This document shows, piece by piece, positions 1-9,364 of a DNA stretch of 64,000 bases. The notes under the pieces were generated by a model. That model did not search any database and was not told the DNA's origin. It saw only the letters and a program-made list of their open reading frames with translations. The stretch spans positions 124,001 through 188,000 of the forward strand of contig NZ_JAQIVH010000053.1 in NCBI RefSeq assembly GCF_028746185.1, given 5' to 3'. The translations under genes and the position numbers were made by a program. Numbering within the stretch: position 1 is the first letter of the stretch; every line of letters starts with the position of its first letter. Source of the stretch: Paenibacillus_E qinlingensis (GTDB lineage Bacteria; Bacillota; Bacilli; Paenibacillales; NBRC-103111).

Positions 1-950
1 CTGTTGATCAAGAGGTCCGTGTATCCATTCCGCAAGGCTCCAGCTCGATACAGATCGCAGATGAATTAGAAACAAAGGGTCTCATTAAGAATTCTTCCAT
101 TTTCACGTACTATTTAAAGTTTAAAAAGCAGGGCTCTAAATTTCAAGCTGGTGAATATGCGATGAAGCCAGGCATGACATTTGAAGAAATGATTGATAAG
201 CTCAACAAGGGAGATGTTGTGAAGGAAGAAATGATTCGCATCACGATTCCTGAGGGGTATACAATCGAGCAGATTGCCACGAAAGTGAGCGAACAGAGCA
301 CTTGGAAGAAAGAAACGTTTCTGGGGCTTGTTGATGATCCTGCGGGCTTTACAAATGAGTCGACAGCATCTATTCCGGACACTAAAAATATCAGACATCG
401 ACTAGAGGGATATATATTCCCAGAAACGTACGAATTTAAGAAAGGTTCGACGGAAAAGGAGTTTGTCGAACGTTCATTAGATCAACTAGACAAGAAGCTT
501 GCGACGCTTCCATCTGATTGGAAGGACAAGTTAAAGGCTCGTAATCTCTCGATGCATCAGATGCTGACGATTGCTTCGTTGATAGAGCGGGAGGTTGTTG
601 TTGATTCGGAACGTGCTACTGTTTCAGGGGTCATCGTGAATCGTTTGAAAATGAACATGCCCCTTCAGATCGATGCGACGGTACAGTATTTATTCGAGAA
701 GTCGAAAGAGCGTTTATTGGAAAAGGATCTTCAAATCCAGAGCCCCTATAATACGTATTTAAATACAGGATTGCCTCCCGGTCCGATTGCAAGCCCTAGT
801 CTAGCCTCGATTAAGGCAGCGATCTATCCGGAGGAAACGAAATATGTTTTCTATGTGACGAAGAAGGATGGAACCATGGGTCATTTGTTTGCGGAAACCT
901 TTGAAGAGCACAAGAAGAATATTGCGAATAGTAAGAAGGGCACGAATTAA
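1..950 (+). CDS. mltG: Endolytic murein transglycosylase MltG (5'-truncated by window edge)
   Basis: MltG/YceG-family lytic transglycosylase, a membrane-anchored enzyme that cuts newly made glycan strands outside the cell. The frame is open from base 3 with no start codon, so the N-terminal tail and the single membrane helix lie upstream of the window. About 315 codons are visible. They begin with a LysM-like segment (VRVSIPQGSSSIQIADEL). The core follows, with ASLIEREV, whose Glu aligns with the catalytic Glu of the family, then LQIDATVQY and the hallmark YNTYLNTGLPPGPIASPS. The in-frame ATG at 162 is internal, because the sequence before it already matches the family. The two U32 genes that follow closely match the arrangement around yrrL in Bacillus subtilis. 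Confidence 0.93.
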   Translation, partial: VDQEVRVSIPQGSSSIQIADELETKGLIKNSSIFTYYLKFKKQGSKFQAGEYAMKPGMTFEEMIDKLNKGDVVKEEMIRITIPEGYTIEQIATKVSEQSTWKKETFLGLVDDPAGFTNESTASIPDTKNIRHRLEGYIFPETYEFKKGSTEKEFVERSLDQLDKKLATLPSDWKDKLKARNLSMHQMLTIASLIEREVVVDSERATVSGVIVNRLKMNMPLQIDATVQYLFEKSKERLLEKDLQIQSPYNTYLNTGLPPGPIASPSLASIKAAIYPEETKYVFYVTKKDGTMGHLFAETFEEHKKNIANSKKGTN

Positions 951-973
951 GTTGACAGAAGGTAGGTAAGCAC

Positions 974-1900
974 GTGAATAAACCAGAATTAGTCATCAGC
1001 TGTGGTTCAATCGCTGACTTGAAACAAATGATACTTGCAGGTGCGGATGCCGTTATTATAGGGGAAGATCGCTATGGGCTTCGGCTGCCAGGTGAAGTGA
1101 AGCTGAATGAGATTGGGGAAGCCGTCGCATGGGCTCACGAACGGAACGCGAAAGTGTATGTCGCGGTTAACAATATTATGGATAATCAAACACTCGAAGG
1201 GTTAAAAGAATACTTAGCTGCCATCCAGGCGCATGGTGTTGACGCCATTATTTTCGGGGATCCAGCAGTCCTTATGACTGTTCGTCAATTGCCTGAGTCG
1301 CTGCCGCTTCATTGGAATGCGGAAATGACTTCGACGAATTATGCAACCGCGAATTATTGGGGGAAGCAAGGCGCAGTTCGCGTTGTTCTCGCTAGAGAGT
1401 TGAACATGGAGCAGGTGCTTGATTTTAAAGCGAAGTCAGAGATTCCTGTTGAAGTTCAAGTACATGGAATTACGAATATTTATCACTCCAAGCGTGAGCT
1501 GGTCAAAAATTATATGGCGCATCAAGGAACAACGCCGGAAGCGGATCGTTCGAAAGGACGAGGACTATTCCTTATTGAACACGAACGGCGTGACCAACGG
1601 TATCCTGTTTACGAAGATTGCAATGGCACGCACATTATGAGTTCAGAAGACTTTTGTATGCTGGAAAATTTGCCAGAGCTTATCGACGGAAATGTGGATA
1701 GTTTGAAAATCGAAGGGTTGCTCAAATCATCGCAGTACAATGAAACTGTTGTGAGGAGCTATCGCGCTGCGATTGATGCATATCTTGCGAATCCTGAAGG
1801 CTATGAGTTCCAGCAAGAATGGCTGGATGTGATTGTGGAGCTTCAAGACCCTGAGCGTGAGCTCAGTTTCGGATTTTTCTATAAAGAACAGGTATATTGA
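974..1900 (+). CDS. trhP1: Peptidase U32 family protein, TrhP1-like tRNA hydroxylation protein
   Basis: A 308-residue member of the U32 family. These proteins are named as peptidases, but the Bacillus YrrN/YrrO pair is known to be needed for 5-hydroxyuridine at tRNA wobble position 34. Visible family signs are the TIM-barrel start (GADAVIIGEDRYGLR), HGITNIYHSKR in place of the Cys-containing U32 signature, and DSLKIEGLLKSSQY near the end. It is the shorter, YrrN-like partner. The GTG start is preceded by GAAGGTAGG. It lies 23 nt after mltG and 25 nt before the larger U32 gene, so the three are probably co-transcribed. In B. subtilis the methyltransferase gene trmR (yrrM) sits between yrrL and yrrN; it is missing here. 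The function is inferred from family and gene order. Confidence 0.85.
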   Translation: MNKPELVISCGSIADLKQMILAGADAVIIGEDRYGLRLPGEVKLNEIGEAVAWAHERNAKVYVAVNNIMDNQTLEGLKEYLAAIQAHGVDAIIFGDPAVLMTVRQLPESLPLHWNAEMTSTNYATANYWGKQGAVRVVLARELNMEQVLDFKAKSEIPVEVQVHGITNIYHSKRELVKNYMAHQGTTPEADRSKGRGLFLIEHERRDQRYPVYEDCNGTHIMSSEDFCMLENLPELIDGNVDSLKIEGLLKSSQYNETVVRSYRAAIDAYLANPEGYEFQQEWLDVIVELQDPERELSFGFFYKEQVY

Positions 1901-1925
1901 TGGAAGAAAGAAGGTGCTCTCCTAG

Positions 1926-3209
1926 ATGACTACAGCCGTAGAAGCACAAGCCAGGGGTAAGCGTGTAAGACTTGATAAGCCGGAGCTTCTAGCTCCAGCA
2001 GGTAATTTGGAAAAACTGAAATTTGCGATTCATTATGGCGCAGATGCTGTATATATCGGTGGACAGAAGTATGGTCTACGCTCTAACGCGGATAATTTCT
2101 CCAAAGAGGAGATGCGTGAAGGAGTCGAATTTGCGAAGCAATATGGTGCCAAAGTTTTCGTAGCAACGAATATCTACGCACATAATGAGGATATTGAAGG
2201 CTTAGATGAGTACTTGCGAGGGCTTCAGGAGGTTGGTATATCGGCAATTATCGCCGCAGATCCCATTATCATGGAAACATGTCGACGTGTTGCTCCGAAG
2301 CTCGAAGTCCACGTTAGTACGCAACAGTCGGTAATGAATTGGCAAACGGTACAGTTCTGGAAAGATCAAGGTATCGAACGTGTCGTATTGGCGCGTGAAG
2401 TCAGCATGCAGGAAATCGATGAAATCAAAGCGCATGTGGATGTCGAAATTGAAGCCTTTATTCATGGGGCTATGTGCAGTTCCTACTCGGGGCGGTGTGT
2501 GCTTTCCAATCACTTTACGGATCGCGACTCGAACCGCGGCGGCTGTTCGCAATCTTGCCGCTGGAAATATGATCTATTCACGAAAGATCAGCCGCTTGAT
2601 GCCCCATTGGCAACGGATTTCCCCATGTTTGCTGAGGATGATGATGCTTTCACCATGGGATCCAAGGATTTAAGCATGATTGATCATATCGCGGATATGA
2701 TTGAATCGGGTGTGGATAGCTTTAAGATCGAAGGCAGAATGAAGAGTATTCACTATGTGGCGACGGTTGTGAATGCTTATCGTCAGGCGATCGATGCTTA
2801 TTTCGAGGATCCTGAGCACTTCAAGCTGAATCCTGTGTGGCAGGATGAGATTCATAAAGCGGCGAATCGACCTCTGAACGATGGATTCTTTTATGAAGCG
2901 CCGGGTCATGAGGACCACATTTTTGAACCAGAAGATAAGGTCGTTGGCTTTGATTTCGTTGGATTAGTTATGGGGTATAACGCAGAAACGGGTGTTGCCC
3001 TTATTCAGCAAAGGAATCATTTCAAGCCAGGGCAAGAAATTGAGTTTTTCGGTCCTGAAGGGACGCATTTTAAACAAACGGTTGGCGTTATCCAAGATGA
3101 AGCGGGTCAAGAATTAACTGCTGCTAGACATCCGCTGCAGTTAGTGCAGATAAAGACGGAATTTCCTGTTAAAAAATGGGATATGATGCGTAAAAAAACA
3201 GGAAAATAG
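1926..3209 (+). CDS. trhP2: Peptidase U32 family protein, TrhP2-like tRNA hydroxylation protein
   Basis: A 427-residue U32 protein of the YrrO type, the partner of the preceding gene in prephenate-dependent tRNA U34 hydroxylation (role known for B. subtilis and E. coli homologues, inferred here). The U32 signature is intact: IEAFIHGAMCSSYSGRCVLS, followed by further Cys residues in GGCSQSC that could bind a metal or Fe-S centre. DSFKIEGRMKS marks the end of the barrel, and an extra C-terminal beta domain of about 90 residues follows (from VVGFDFVGLVMGY). The ATG start has AAGAAGGTG upstream. The gene ends just before a perfect 12-bp terminator hairpin, so it is the last gene of the mltG-trhP1-trhP2 unit. 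Confidence 0.88.
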   Translation: MTTAVEAQARGKRVRLDKPELLAPAGNLEKLKFAIHYGADAVYIGGQKYGLRSNADNFSKEEMREGVEFAKQYGAKVFVATNIYAHNEDIEGLDEYLRGLQEVGISAIIAADPIIMETCRRVAPKLEVHVSTQQSVMNWQTVQFWKDQGIERVVLAREVSMQEIDEIKAHVDVEIEAFIHGAMCSSYSGRCVLSNHFTDRDSNRGGCSQSCRWKYDLFTKDQPLDAPLATDFPMFAEDDDAFTMGSKDLSMIDHIADMIESGVDSFKIEGRMKSIHYVATVVNAYRQAIDAYFEDPEHFKLNPVWQDEIHKAANRPLNDGFFYEAPGHEDHIFEPEDKVVGFDFVGLVMGYNAETGVALIQQRNHFKPGQEIEFFGPEGTHFKQTVGVIQDEAGQELTAARHPLQLVQIKTEFPVKKWDMMRKKTGK

Positions 3210-3217
3210 TACCATGG

Positions 3218-3259
3218 AAGCTTTCTCCAGTGTAGGTTATAGTGGAGAAAGCTTTTTTT
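3218..3259 (+). terminator. Intrinsic terminator after trhP2
   Basis: Perfect 12-bp hairpin (AAGCTTTCTCCA paired with TGGAGAAAGCTT), loop of 13 nt, followed by a run of T. Confidence 0.93.
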
Positions 3260-3389
3260 ATACTTTATATCGTTTTATAGAGGATATTGGAAATGAATGT
3301 CGAAATTTATGTATAACAATGCATGTAAACCTTTTCATTTGAGTAAGTATTCAAAGAAGGTTAATTAGAAACTAATGGTGGTGAACGAA

Positions 3390-5567
3390 ATGACAAAAAA
3401 ACTCCAAGGTATTCGCTCGATTTTAAACAAAGTAGTTCAAGCAACTGGTCAAGTTCGAAGGGGTCGAAATCTTGACACTGCAGGTGGTGGATCAGCTTCA
3501 CCGAATGGTACATACGCTTTCAAAGGTCCGAGCAACATTAAGCTCGAAAACCCTGTAAAATCAGTTGGAATGAAGTTATTTCTGATGTTTTTTATTAGTA
3601 TTTTGTTTTTCGTTCTAGTAGTAGGAATGATTTCGTATTCCGTCTCCAAAAGTGTTATTAAGAATAAGGTGGCTGAATCCAGTTTACAAACTGTGACACA
3701 AGCAGGTCAGAAATTAGATTTCCTGTATCAGACTTTTGACGATGTATCGCTTCAAATTATGTTGAATAAAGAATTGCAGGATTTACTTGATAAGGTTCCT
3801 AAATTAGAGGCATCGTCTTATGAAGCGCTAGATGTTACTCGCCAATTAACAGAGAAATTAAACGTAGTTACTTTCTCTAACAAATCAATTAAAACGCTTC
3901 ATTTGTATCGTCCAGATGGTAAGTTGATCGTGATTACTGGCGCTGGCGGTGCTCCATCAGCTGAGAATTCAGCTGGAACAGATTGGTTTAAAGCAACAGT
4001 AGAAAACGCAGGTAAAGTAACTTGGCTGGATAGTCAAGCCAAAGGATACTCAAGCAGCTCCTCAAACACGTTTGCGATCAGCCGTCTGATGCGTAATACG
4101 TTAACTAACTCAGCAACTGCTGTGCTAGTCTTAGAACTAGGCACAGAGATTTTGACAAAAGAGTTAAGCGGCATGTCTTTAGGGGATGACAGTAATGTCA
4201 TCATTACAAATGCAGCGAACAAAAATATTGCAGTCAAAGATATGACGAATGTTGGTAAAGAATCATCCGTTCAACTTACGAAGGAACAGCTTGTAGAAGA
4301 ACATGGTTCATTTATCACGAAAGATGATCATTTGGTAGCTTTCTACAAATCAGCTATATCGGGCTGGAACTTGGTTGGTGATATTCCGGTCAGCGCACTA
4401 GTGAAAGATGCGAAGAAAATTTACAACTACACGCTTCTGATCGCCTTATTTGCAGCAATCGCAGCGGTCATCATCGGTATCATCGTAGCTAGAATGATTG
4501 GTAGTCCACTCATTAATCTGCGTAATCTGATGCAGCAAGGTGCCAAAGGTAAACTTACGGTTCGAGCCAATTATAAGTCCAAGGATGAGATTGGGCAGTT
4601 GGGTGCAAGCTTTGACGTCATGATGCAGCAGATCACCACACTGGTACAACAAACGAGTACTTCTGCACAAGCAGTATTTGAAACAGCGCAAGAATTGACG
4701 AACTCCTCTAAAGTAACTGCAACGGCGGCAAGAGAAATTGCTGTTGCGACAGATGAGATTTCCAATGGCGCAGGCGGTTTGGCGACAGAGTCTGAGAAGG
4801 GCAACGAGCTTACGCACCATATCGGCATTCAAATGAAGCAAGTTATTGAAGCCAATCTTGAGATGGGAACTGCGGCAGCGGATGTGCAAACGTCCAGTGA
4901 GCTTGGAACGAAGTACATGTCCGAGTTGATTGCCAAAACGAATCTGACGGAAGAAATGATCCGTTCCATGGTTGATAAGGTGGATAAACTGAAAGAAAGT
5001 ACACGTTCGATCCGTAAAATTTTGGATCTTTTGAATAACATTTCGAAGCAAACGAATATCTTGTCTTTGAATGCCACGATTGAAGCGGCACGTGCAGGTA
5101 CAGCGGGCAAAGGCTTCATGGTCGTTGCGGATGAAATTCGTAAACTTGCTGATCAGTCTAAACAATCCATTGATGTTGTTGGTCAAATCACCGAAACGAT
5201 TCAAGGTGAGATCGACGAAACCGTTAAAGTTCTTTCGACAGCGACGCCAATCTTCCAAGAGCAGATTATGGCTGTTAAAGAAGCAGATACGATTTTCAAA
5301 CAAGTAACGAATCATATGGGCGGCTTTATTGTTCAGTTGAGTACCGTTAGTGATTCCATTTCTACGCTGGAACAATCACAAGTCGTGTTGTCTGATGCAA
5401 TGACGAATGTCAGTGCAGTTGCTGAGGAATCATTGGCGACTTCCGAGGAAGTTGCTTCCCTAAGTTCCGAACAGCTCAGCATTAGTGATGGTTTGGTGAA
5501 ATTGTCGGACAAGCTGGATCAGCTGTCCCAATCATTGACCGATACATTATCCAAATTCGAAGTATAA
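3390..5567 (+). CDS. Methyl-accepting chemotaxis protein
   Basis: A chemoreceptor of about 725 residues. A cytoplasmic N-terminal stretch of about 55 residues comes before the first membrane helix (LFLMFFISILFFVLVVGMIS). An extracellular sensor region of roughly 270 residues, Cache-like by size and pattern, follows, then a second helix (LLIALFAAIAAVIIGIIVA), a HAMP linker and a long signalling coiled coil. The hairpin tip sequence is ISKQTNILSLNATIEAARAG, the conserved CheA/CheW contact region. I chose the ATG at 3390 because GGTGGTGA sits 5-9 nt upstream; an earlier ATG at 3375 in the same frame lacks a good site. The long soluble extension before the first helix is unusual for an MCP. The ligand is unknown. 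Confidence 0.9.
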   Translation: MTKKLQGIRSILNKVVQATGQVRRGRNLDTAGGGSASPNGTYAFKGPSNIKLENPVKSVGMKLFLMFFISILFFVLVVGMISYSVSKSVIKNKVAESSLQTVTQAGQKLDFLYQTFDDVSLQIMLNKELQDLLDKVPKLEASSYEALDVTRQLTEKLNVVTFSNKSIKTLHLYRPDGKLIVITGAGGAPSAENSAGTDWFKATVENAGKVTWLDSQAKGYSSSSSNTFAISRLMRNTLTNSATAVLVLELGTEILTKELSGMSLGDDSNVIITNAANKNIAVKDMTNVGKESSVQLTKEQLVEEHGSFITKDDHLVAFYKSAISGWNLVGDIPVSALVKDAKKIYNYTLLIALFAAIAAVIIGIIVARMIGSPLINLRNLMQQGAKGKLTVRANYKSKDEIGQLGASFDVMMQQITTLVQQTSTSAQAVFETAQELTNSSKVTATAAREIAVATDEISNGAGGLATESEKGNELTHHIGIQMKQVIEANLEMGTAAADVQTSSELGTKYMSELIAKTNLTEEMIRSMVDKVDKLKESTRSIRKILDLLNNISKQTNILSLNATIEAARAGTAGKGFMVVADEIRKLADQSKQSIDVVGQITETIQGEIDETVKVLSTATPIFQEQIMAVKEADTIFKQVTNHMGGFIVQLSTVSDSISTLEQSQVVLSDAMTNVSAVAEESLATSEEVASLSSEQLSISDGLVKLSDKLDQLSQSLTDTLSKFEV

Positions 5568-5580
5568 TAGCGAAGATGAG

Positions 5581-5611
5581 TCCACTCTCCCTTAGGAGGG
5601 TGGATTTTTTT
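5581..5611 (+). terminator. Intrinsic terminator after the chemoreceptor
   Basis: Ten-bp stem (TCCACTCTCC with GGAGGGTGGA, one G-T pair), 4-nt loop CTTA, then seven T. Confidence 0.93.
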
Positions 5612-5706
5612 GCGTTTTAGCAGTGTGGAAGCGGTTTGATGTGAAGTCAGAATGCCGATACTGGAAGCAATAAGGACTTTTGAAACATGTAAAAGGGGAT
5701 CGTAGA

Positions 5707-7527
5707 ATGAGTGAGAATCAATTATCATCGATGGAGAAGAGACGTATGTTTTTGATGCTCTTTTTGATTCTGCTTGGATTTGCAGGTATATTCGGCAAGT
5801 TGTTCTGGATTCAAATCGCGGCAACGGAAAGTTACTCATCACGAGGAATCAATTTGGTGAAAAATTCTGTGATTCAAAGGCAGCGCGCACTTGTCTTAGA
5901 AAGCGGAAGAGGCGAAATTCTGGATCGGAATCTACAGCCGTTGACTGGGAAAATTGTGAAAGCGTTAGTTGCTTTCCCGATCAACAGTGAATTTGCGATG
6001 AATGGGCAGGAAGTAAGTCAACTCACACGTATATTGAAGACGAATAAAGCGAGTTGGGTAACATTTGCTTCTAACTTGAAAGAACCGCAAGTGTGGGGGA
6101 CACAAGATGGGGGGAAGGCACTCTCGTTGAGTTCGCAGCAAGTGAAGGAGATCGATGGGTTAGGGTTAGCGAATATTAAGGTAGTTGAAATGGAAGACCG
6201 TTATCCTACTGGTATGACAGCGCGTCAGTTAATTGGCTTTATCGGTCAAAATCCAGATCGTGTGATGCAGATTTACGGCTCGGATTTGGAAAAAGGACGT
6301 GTTGCTCTGACTTCGAAAATTGGGGGAGCAGGCCTAGAGAAATCGTTCGACGCATGGCTTCGCGGTGTGGGTGAAACCTCGATATCCTATTTCACGGATG
6401 CAGGAAAGAGGCCTCTAGCGGGTTTGGACGCGCGGATGATTGCACCGGACAACTCTTTCTATCCTGTGAAGCTGATTACGACCTTAGACAGCCGTGTACA
6501 GCAGCAAATAGAAGCCCTAATGGATAAGCTGAACATTCGCGACGGAGCCGCAGTTGTGCAGGAGGCAAAACATGGCGATGTTATCGCAATGGCGAGCAGA
6601 CCGAACTACAATCCTTTACAGGTAGATCTAGCCAGTAATAATTGGAGTAATTATGCAATCAAGGCGACGGCGCCTGGTTCAATATTCAAAACAATTGTAG
6701 CCGCAGCGGCGTTGGATGAGAAAGTCGTGACGCCTACGGAAACGTTTAACTGTGAAGGGGCGCTAGGGAAGTATGGCTTTACTTGTTGGTGGAGGGACGG
6801 ACACGGACCTTTAACTTTGGAAGAAGGGTATGCACAGTCGTGTAATATTGTATTTGCGAACGTCATGGGGCGTCTAACCGCCGCTCAATTAGAGAAATAT
6901 GCCAATAAGCTAGGTGTTCTTAATGAGGTAGGCTGGACAGGGAAAACAGATACGAGAGATGTTTTTGAACAATGGGATTCCGAAGAGCGAGGGCAATTAT
7001 TTGCTGCACATACCCCAGAGAATGATGAGGGGGTCCTGATGCAAACGGCGATTGGCCAAAGGGATGTCAGAATGACCCCGCTACAAGCGTCGAATATGGT
7101 TGTCACCTTGTTGAATGACGGGAAGGGCTTTAGCCCCAGGGTTGTGCAAGAAATTCAGTATCAAACGGGGCGTGAGATGGAAGCATTTCCGGTTAAGAGC
7201 TTAAGTTCGGATGATGGCAAAATATCAGTGGCGACGAGTCGTACCCTTTTGAAATGGATGAGGGAGGTTGTCACAGAGGGAACAGGTCAAAGTCTGCAAG
7301 GTGCGAAGTGGAAGTTGGCAGGCAAGTCAGGGACAGCACAAATTCAAAATGGCAAGCAAGAAAAAGTGAATCAATGGTTCATAGGCTATGGACCTGTAGA
7401 AACTCCCCAATATGCGGTATCCGTCGTGATCAAAAATACAGACCCCACAGAAAGTAATAAGGCGATTCCTTTATTTAAGGGGATCATGGACATTTTGGCG
7501 AGTCAAGGGTTGTCAAACAGCAAATAA
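5707..7527 (+). CDS. Class B penicillin-binding protein (transpeptidase, PbpI-like)
   Basis: Peptidoglycan transpeptidase of about 606 residues, anchored by one N-terminal membrane helix (FLMLFLILLGFAGIFGKLFW). A PBP dimerisation domain starting at GRGEILDRN is followed by the transpeptidase domain. Catalytic motifs are present: SIFK near residue 325, SCN near 378 and KSGTAQ near 540 (KSG rather than KTG). I preferred the ATG at 5707, with AAAAGGGG about 10 nt upstream, over an earlier in-frame ATG at 5680. In B. subtilis pbpI (yrrR) lies a short way downstream of yrrN/yrrO, so synteny and size suggest a PbpI counterpart. Assignment to that orthologue rather than another class B PBP is an inference. 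Confidence 0.9.
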   Translation: MSENQLSSMEKRRMFLMLFLILLGFAGIFGKLFWIQIAATESYSSRGINLVKNSVIQRQRALVLESGRGEILDRNLQPLTGKIVKALVAFPINSEFAMNGQEVSQLTRILKTNKASWVTFASNLKEPQVWGTQDGGKALSLSSQQVKEIDGLGLANIKVVEMEDRYPTGMTARQLIGFIGQNPDRVMQIYGSDLEKGRVALTSKIGGAGLEKSFDAWLRGVGETSISYFTDAGKRPLAGLDARMIAPDNSFYPVKLITTLDSRVQQQIEALMDKLNIRDGAAVVQEAKHGDVIAMASRPNYNPLQVDLASNNWSNYAIKATAPGSIFKTIVAAAALDEKVVTPTETFNCEGALGKYGFTCWWRDGHGPLTLEEGYAQSCNIVFANVMGRLTAAQLEKYANKLGVLNEVGWTGKTDTRDVFEQWDSEERGQLFAAHTPENDEGVLMQTAIGQRDVRMTPLQASNMVVTLLNDGKGFSPRVVQEIQYQTGREMEAFPVKSLSSDDGKISVATSRTLLKWMREVVTEGTGQSLQGAKWKLAGKSGTAQIQNGKQEKVNQWFIGYGPVETPQYAVSVVIKNTDPTESNKAIPLFKGIMDILASQGLSNSK

Positions 7528-7601
7528 CAGGTATGATGGATGTTAAGCCTAATTGGCTATCCATGCTAATGACACATTCTAAACTCAGGAGACCTAACAT
7601 T

Positions 7602-8423
7602 ATGGCGACCCAACTGCCTTCAACCTTACGATTGCTAGATCGTTCAAATGACACTGAATCCCAACCAATTTTATATGCTTTTGCTTTAGAAGAGCTCCTA
7701 TGTCGTGCTATTGGGCAGGGAACACCTCCCATCTTACATATTTGGCGGCACCCGCGCGCGTTCGTTATGGGCTTAAGAGATAGCAGATTACCAGGCGCCG
7801 CGAATGCGGATGAATGGCTGCGGAGTGAAGGTTATGATACCGCTGTACGTAATTCTGGAGGAGCGGCAGTACCTTTAGATAAAGGAGTCGTTAATATTTC
7901 CTTATTGCTTCCGAAGGATGCGGGAGATATGGAGCACCGCAAAGATTTCGAGGGGATGGTCGGATTGATTCGAGAAGTCATGGCTTCCATTACGGACCGA
8001 ATTGACCAAGGGGAAATTATCGGTTCATTTTGCCCAGGGGAATTCGATCTGAGCATTGGAGGGCGTAAATTTTGCGGGATTGCACAGCGCAGACAGCAGC
8101 TTGCGATTTCTGTACAAGCTTTTCTAATTGTAGAAGGCCGCGGCGAGGAAAAGGCTGCATTAGCTCGTGGGTTTTATGAGAGGGCTGCAGTATCAGCAAC
8201 TAAGCATGATTATCCGATTGTTGTGCAGGAGAGCATGTCGAGCTTAGCAGAGTGTCTGCACATCCCTTTAACAGCGGAGATGTTTGTCGAGCAATTGCGA
8301 GTGGTTATGAATAATCGAGGTATTCAGTTTGCTCAAGCTGAGGAAATCGCCGGCTACCCCGACGATTCTCAGATTCATGAAATGATTACGCTCATGAAGG
8401 ATCGCTATGCCATTTCATCCTAA
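7602..8423 (+). CDS. lipL: LipL-type octanoyl/lipoyl protein transferase
   Basis: About 273 residues, in the biotin/lipoate protein ligase fold. LipL moves octanoyl groups from GcvH to the E2 subunits of 2-oxoacid dehydrogenases. The binding loop reads RNSGGAAVPLDKGVVNIS, and FCPGEFDLSIGGRKFCGIAQ contains Cys144 at the place of the catalytic Cys known in LipL/LipM. The DSRLP segment is also LipL-like. LipM, which works on acyl-ACP, is the main alternative. The ATG at 7602 follows CAGGAG by about 10 nt; an earlier ATG at 7533 has no clear ribosome site. It lies just upstream of the pyruvate dehydrogenase operon, whose E2 is a likely substrate. Its end overlaps the convergent esterase gene by 9 nt. 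Confidence 0.78.
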   Translation: MATQLPSTLRLLDRSNDTESQPILYAFALEELLCRAIGQGTPPILHIWRHPRAFVMGLRDSRLPGAANADEWLRSEGYDTAVRNSGGAAVPLDKGVVNISLLLPKDAGDMEHRKDFEGMVGLIREVMASITDRIDQGEIIGSFCPGEFDLSIGGRKFCGIAQRRQQLAISVQAFLIVEGRGEEKAALARGFYERAAVSATKHDYPIVVQESMSSLAECLHIPLTAEMFVEQLRVVMNNRGIQFAQAEEIAGYPDDSQIHEMITLMKDRYAISS

Positions 8424-9146
8424 AAAATAATGCAGGGCTGTTGGTAGTTCAATTTGCCAGAAGCCCCATATATGTTTGCCAGGTTTCTCTGTATAGTGAA
8501 GCGTGGCATTTTTGTCTTGCAAAAACGTGTGAGTCAGTCTGTTTTCCCGGACGAAATCAAAGGTACCGCGCTCTGTTGTAACATCAGTTTCCTCTGTGCC
8601 GATTAACATATAAATCTCTAGCCAAGATAAGTCATCCTCTTGTTTAATTCTTTCACGGGTTATGTCGAAAAATGCGCCTGACAAGGATATAACTCGGCAA
8701 AAAAGGCTAGGATAATCTAAGGCGAGATGCAAGGAAATTGTTCCACCAAGTGAATCTCCTGCAAGAATGCGTTCTGATCGCTCCGTACGGACGGGATAAC
8801 GACTTTCTACATAAGGGAGAAGCTCCTCTGCGAAAAATTGACAGTAGGCGTCATGACGCTCTCCTTCAGGCGCATATTCGGATGTCCGATTCACATTATT
8901 CACATCGACACCGACTACGATGGCAGGCTCTAAATCCTCATCTAAGATTAAACGAGTAAGGGTTGTAGCAATTCTGCCAAAATTAAAGAACTGTTCACCA
9001 TCTTGACAGTAAATAACGGGATAAGAGAGCAGTTCGTTATAACCAGGGGGGAGATAGATCCGCAGGGGACGATTTTCTCCAAGCAGGCTCGAGGTGACTT
9101 CATCTTTGACAATAGTACGCTTATACAAACGGGAGTCGTCTAGCAT
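8415..9146 (-). CDS. Alpha/beta-hydrolase-fold esterase (esterase D/YbbA-like)
   Basis: A putative cytoplasmic esterase of about 243 residues. There is no signal peptide. The nucleophile elbow is GDSLGG with Ser132, the fold starts with RIYLPPGYNE and YPVIYCQDGEQ, and the His near the end lies in GKHIWGFW, as in Pfam Esterase (PF00756) proteins such as enterochelin esterase-like enzymes. The start at 9146 is favoured because GAGAAGGAG lies about 7 nt upstream on this strand; an ATG six codons earlier lacks this. The gene is convergent with lipL, sharing 9 nt, and divergent from the PDH operon. The substrate cannot be read from the sequence. Confidence 0.82.
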   Translation of the reverse strand: MLDDSRLYKRTIVKDEVTSSLLGENRPLRIYLPPGYNELLSYPVIYCQDGEQFFNFGRIATTLTRLILDEDLEPAIVVGVDVNNVNRTSEYAPEGERHDAYCQFFAEELLPYVESRYPVRTERSERILAGDSLGGTISLHLALDYPSLFCRVISLSGAFFDITRERIKQEDDLSWLEIYMLIGTEETDVTTERGTFDFVRENRLTHTFLQDKNATLHYTEKPGKHIWGFWQIELPTALHYFLG

Positions 9147-9277
9147 CGTGGATCTCCTTCTCAATTGGGGTAGGTGTATTATAGCAGTTGTTGTTTCCTT
9201 ATAAACTGTATTATATATTTTGTTAAACTGTACTATTCATTGACAGTAAAAAAGGTGAGATACCCCGCCACTACTGG

Positions 9278-9306
9278 TGTACAATTCACCAAAACAGGAT
9301 TATAAT
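9278..9306 (+). promoter_or_regulatory. Possible sigma-A promoter of the pdh operon
   Basis: TATAAT at 9301 with TGTACA 17 nt upstream as a weak -35. This is the best candidate in the ~215 nt between the esterase and pdhA. A TTGACA at 9240 has no -10 at a suitable distance. Confidence 0.4.
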
Positions 9307-9364
9307 AATACTATAACAGAAGTTCAGATAGTAGGCACCAAAATCATATAAGAGGTGAAATGGT

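Noticed and set aside
9240..9245. TTGACA upstream of pdhA as a promoter
   Set aside because: No -10-like sequence 16-18 nt downstream; a better -10 lies at 9301.
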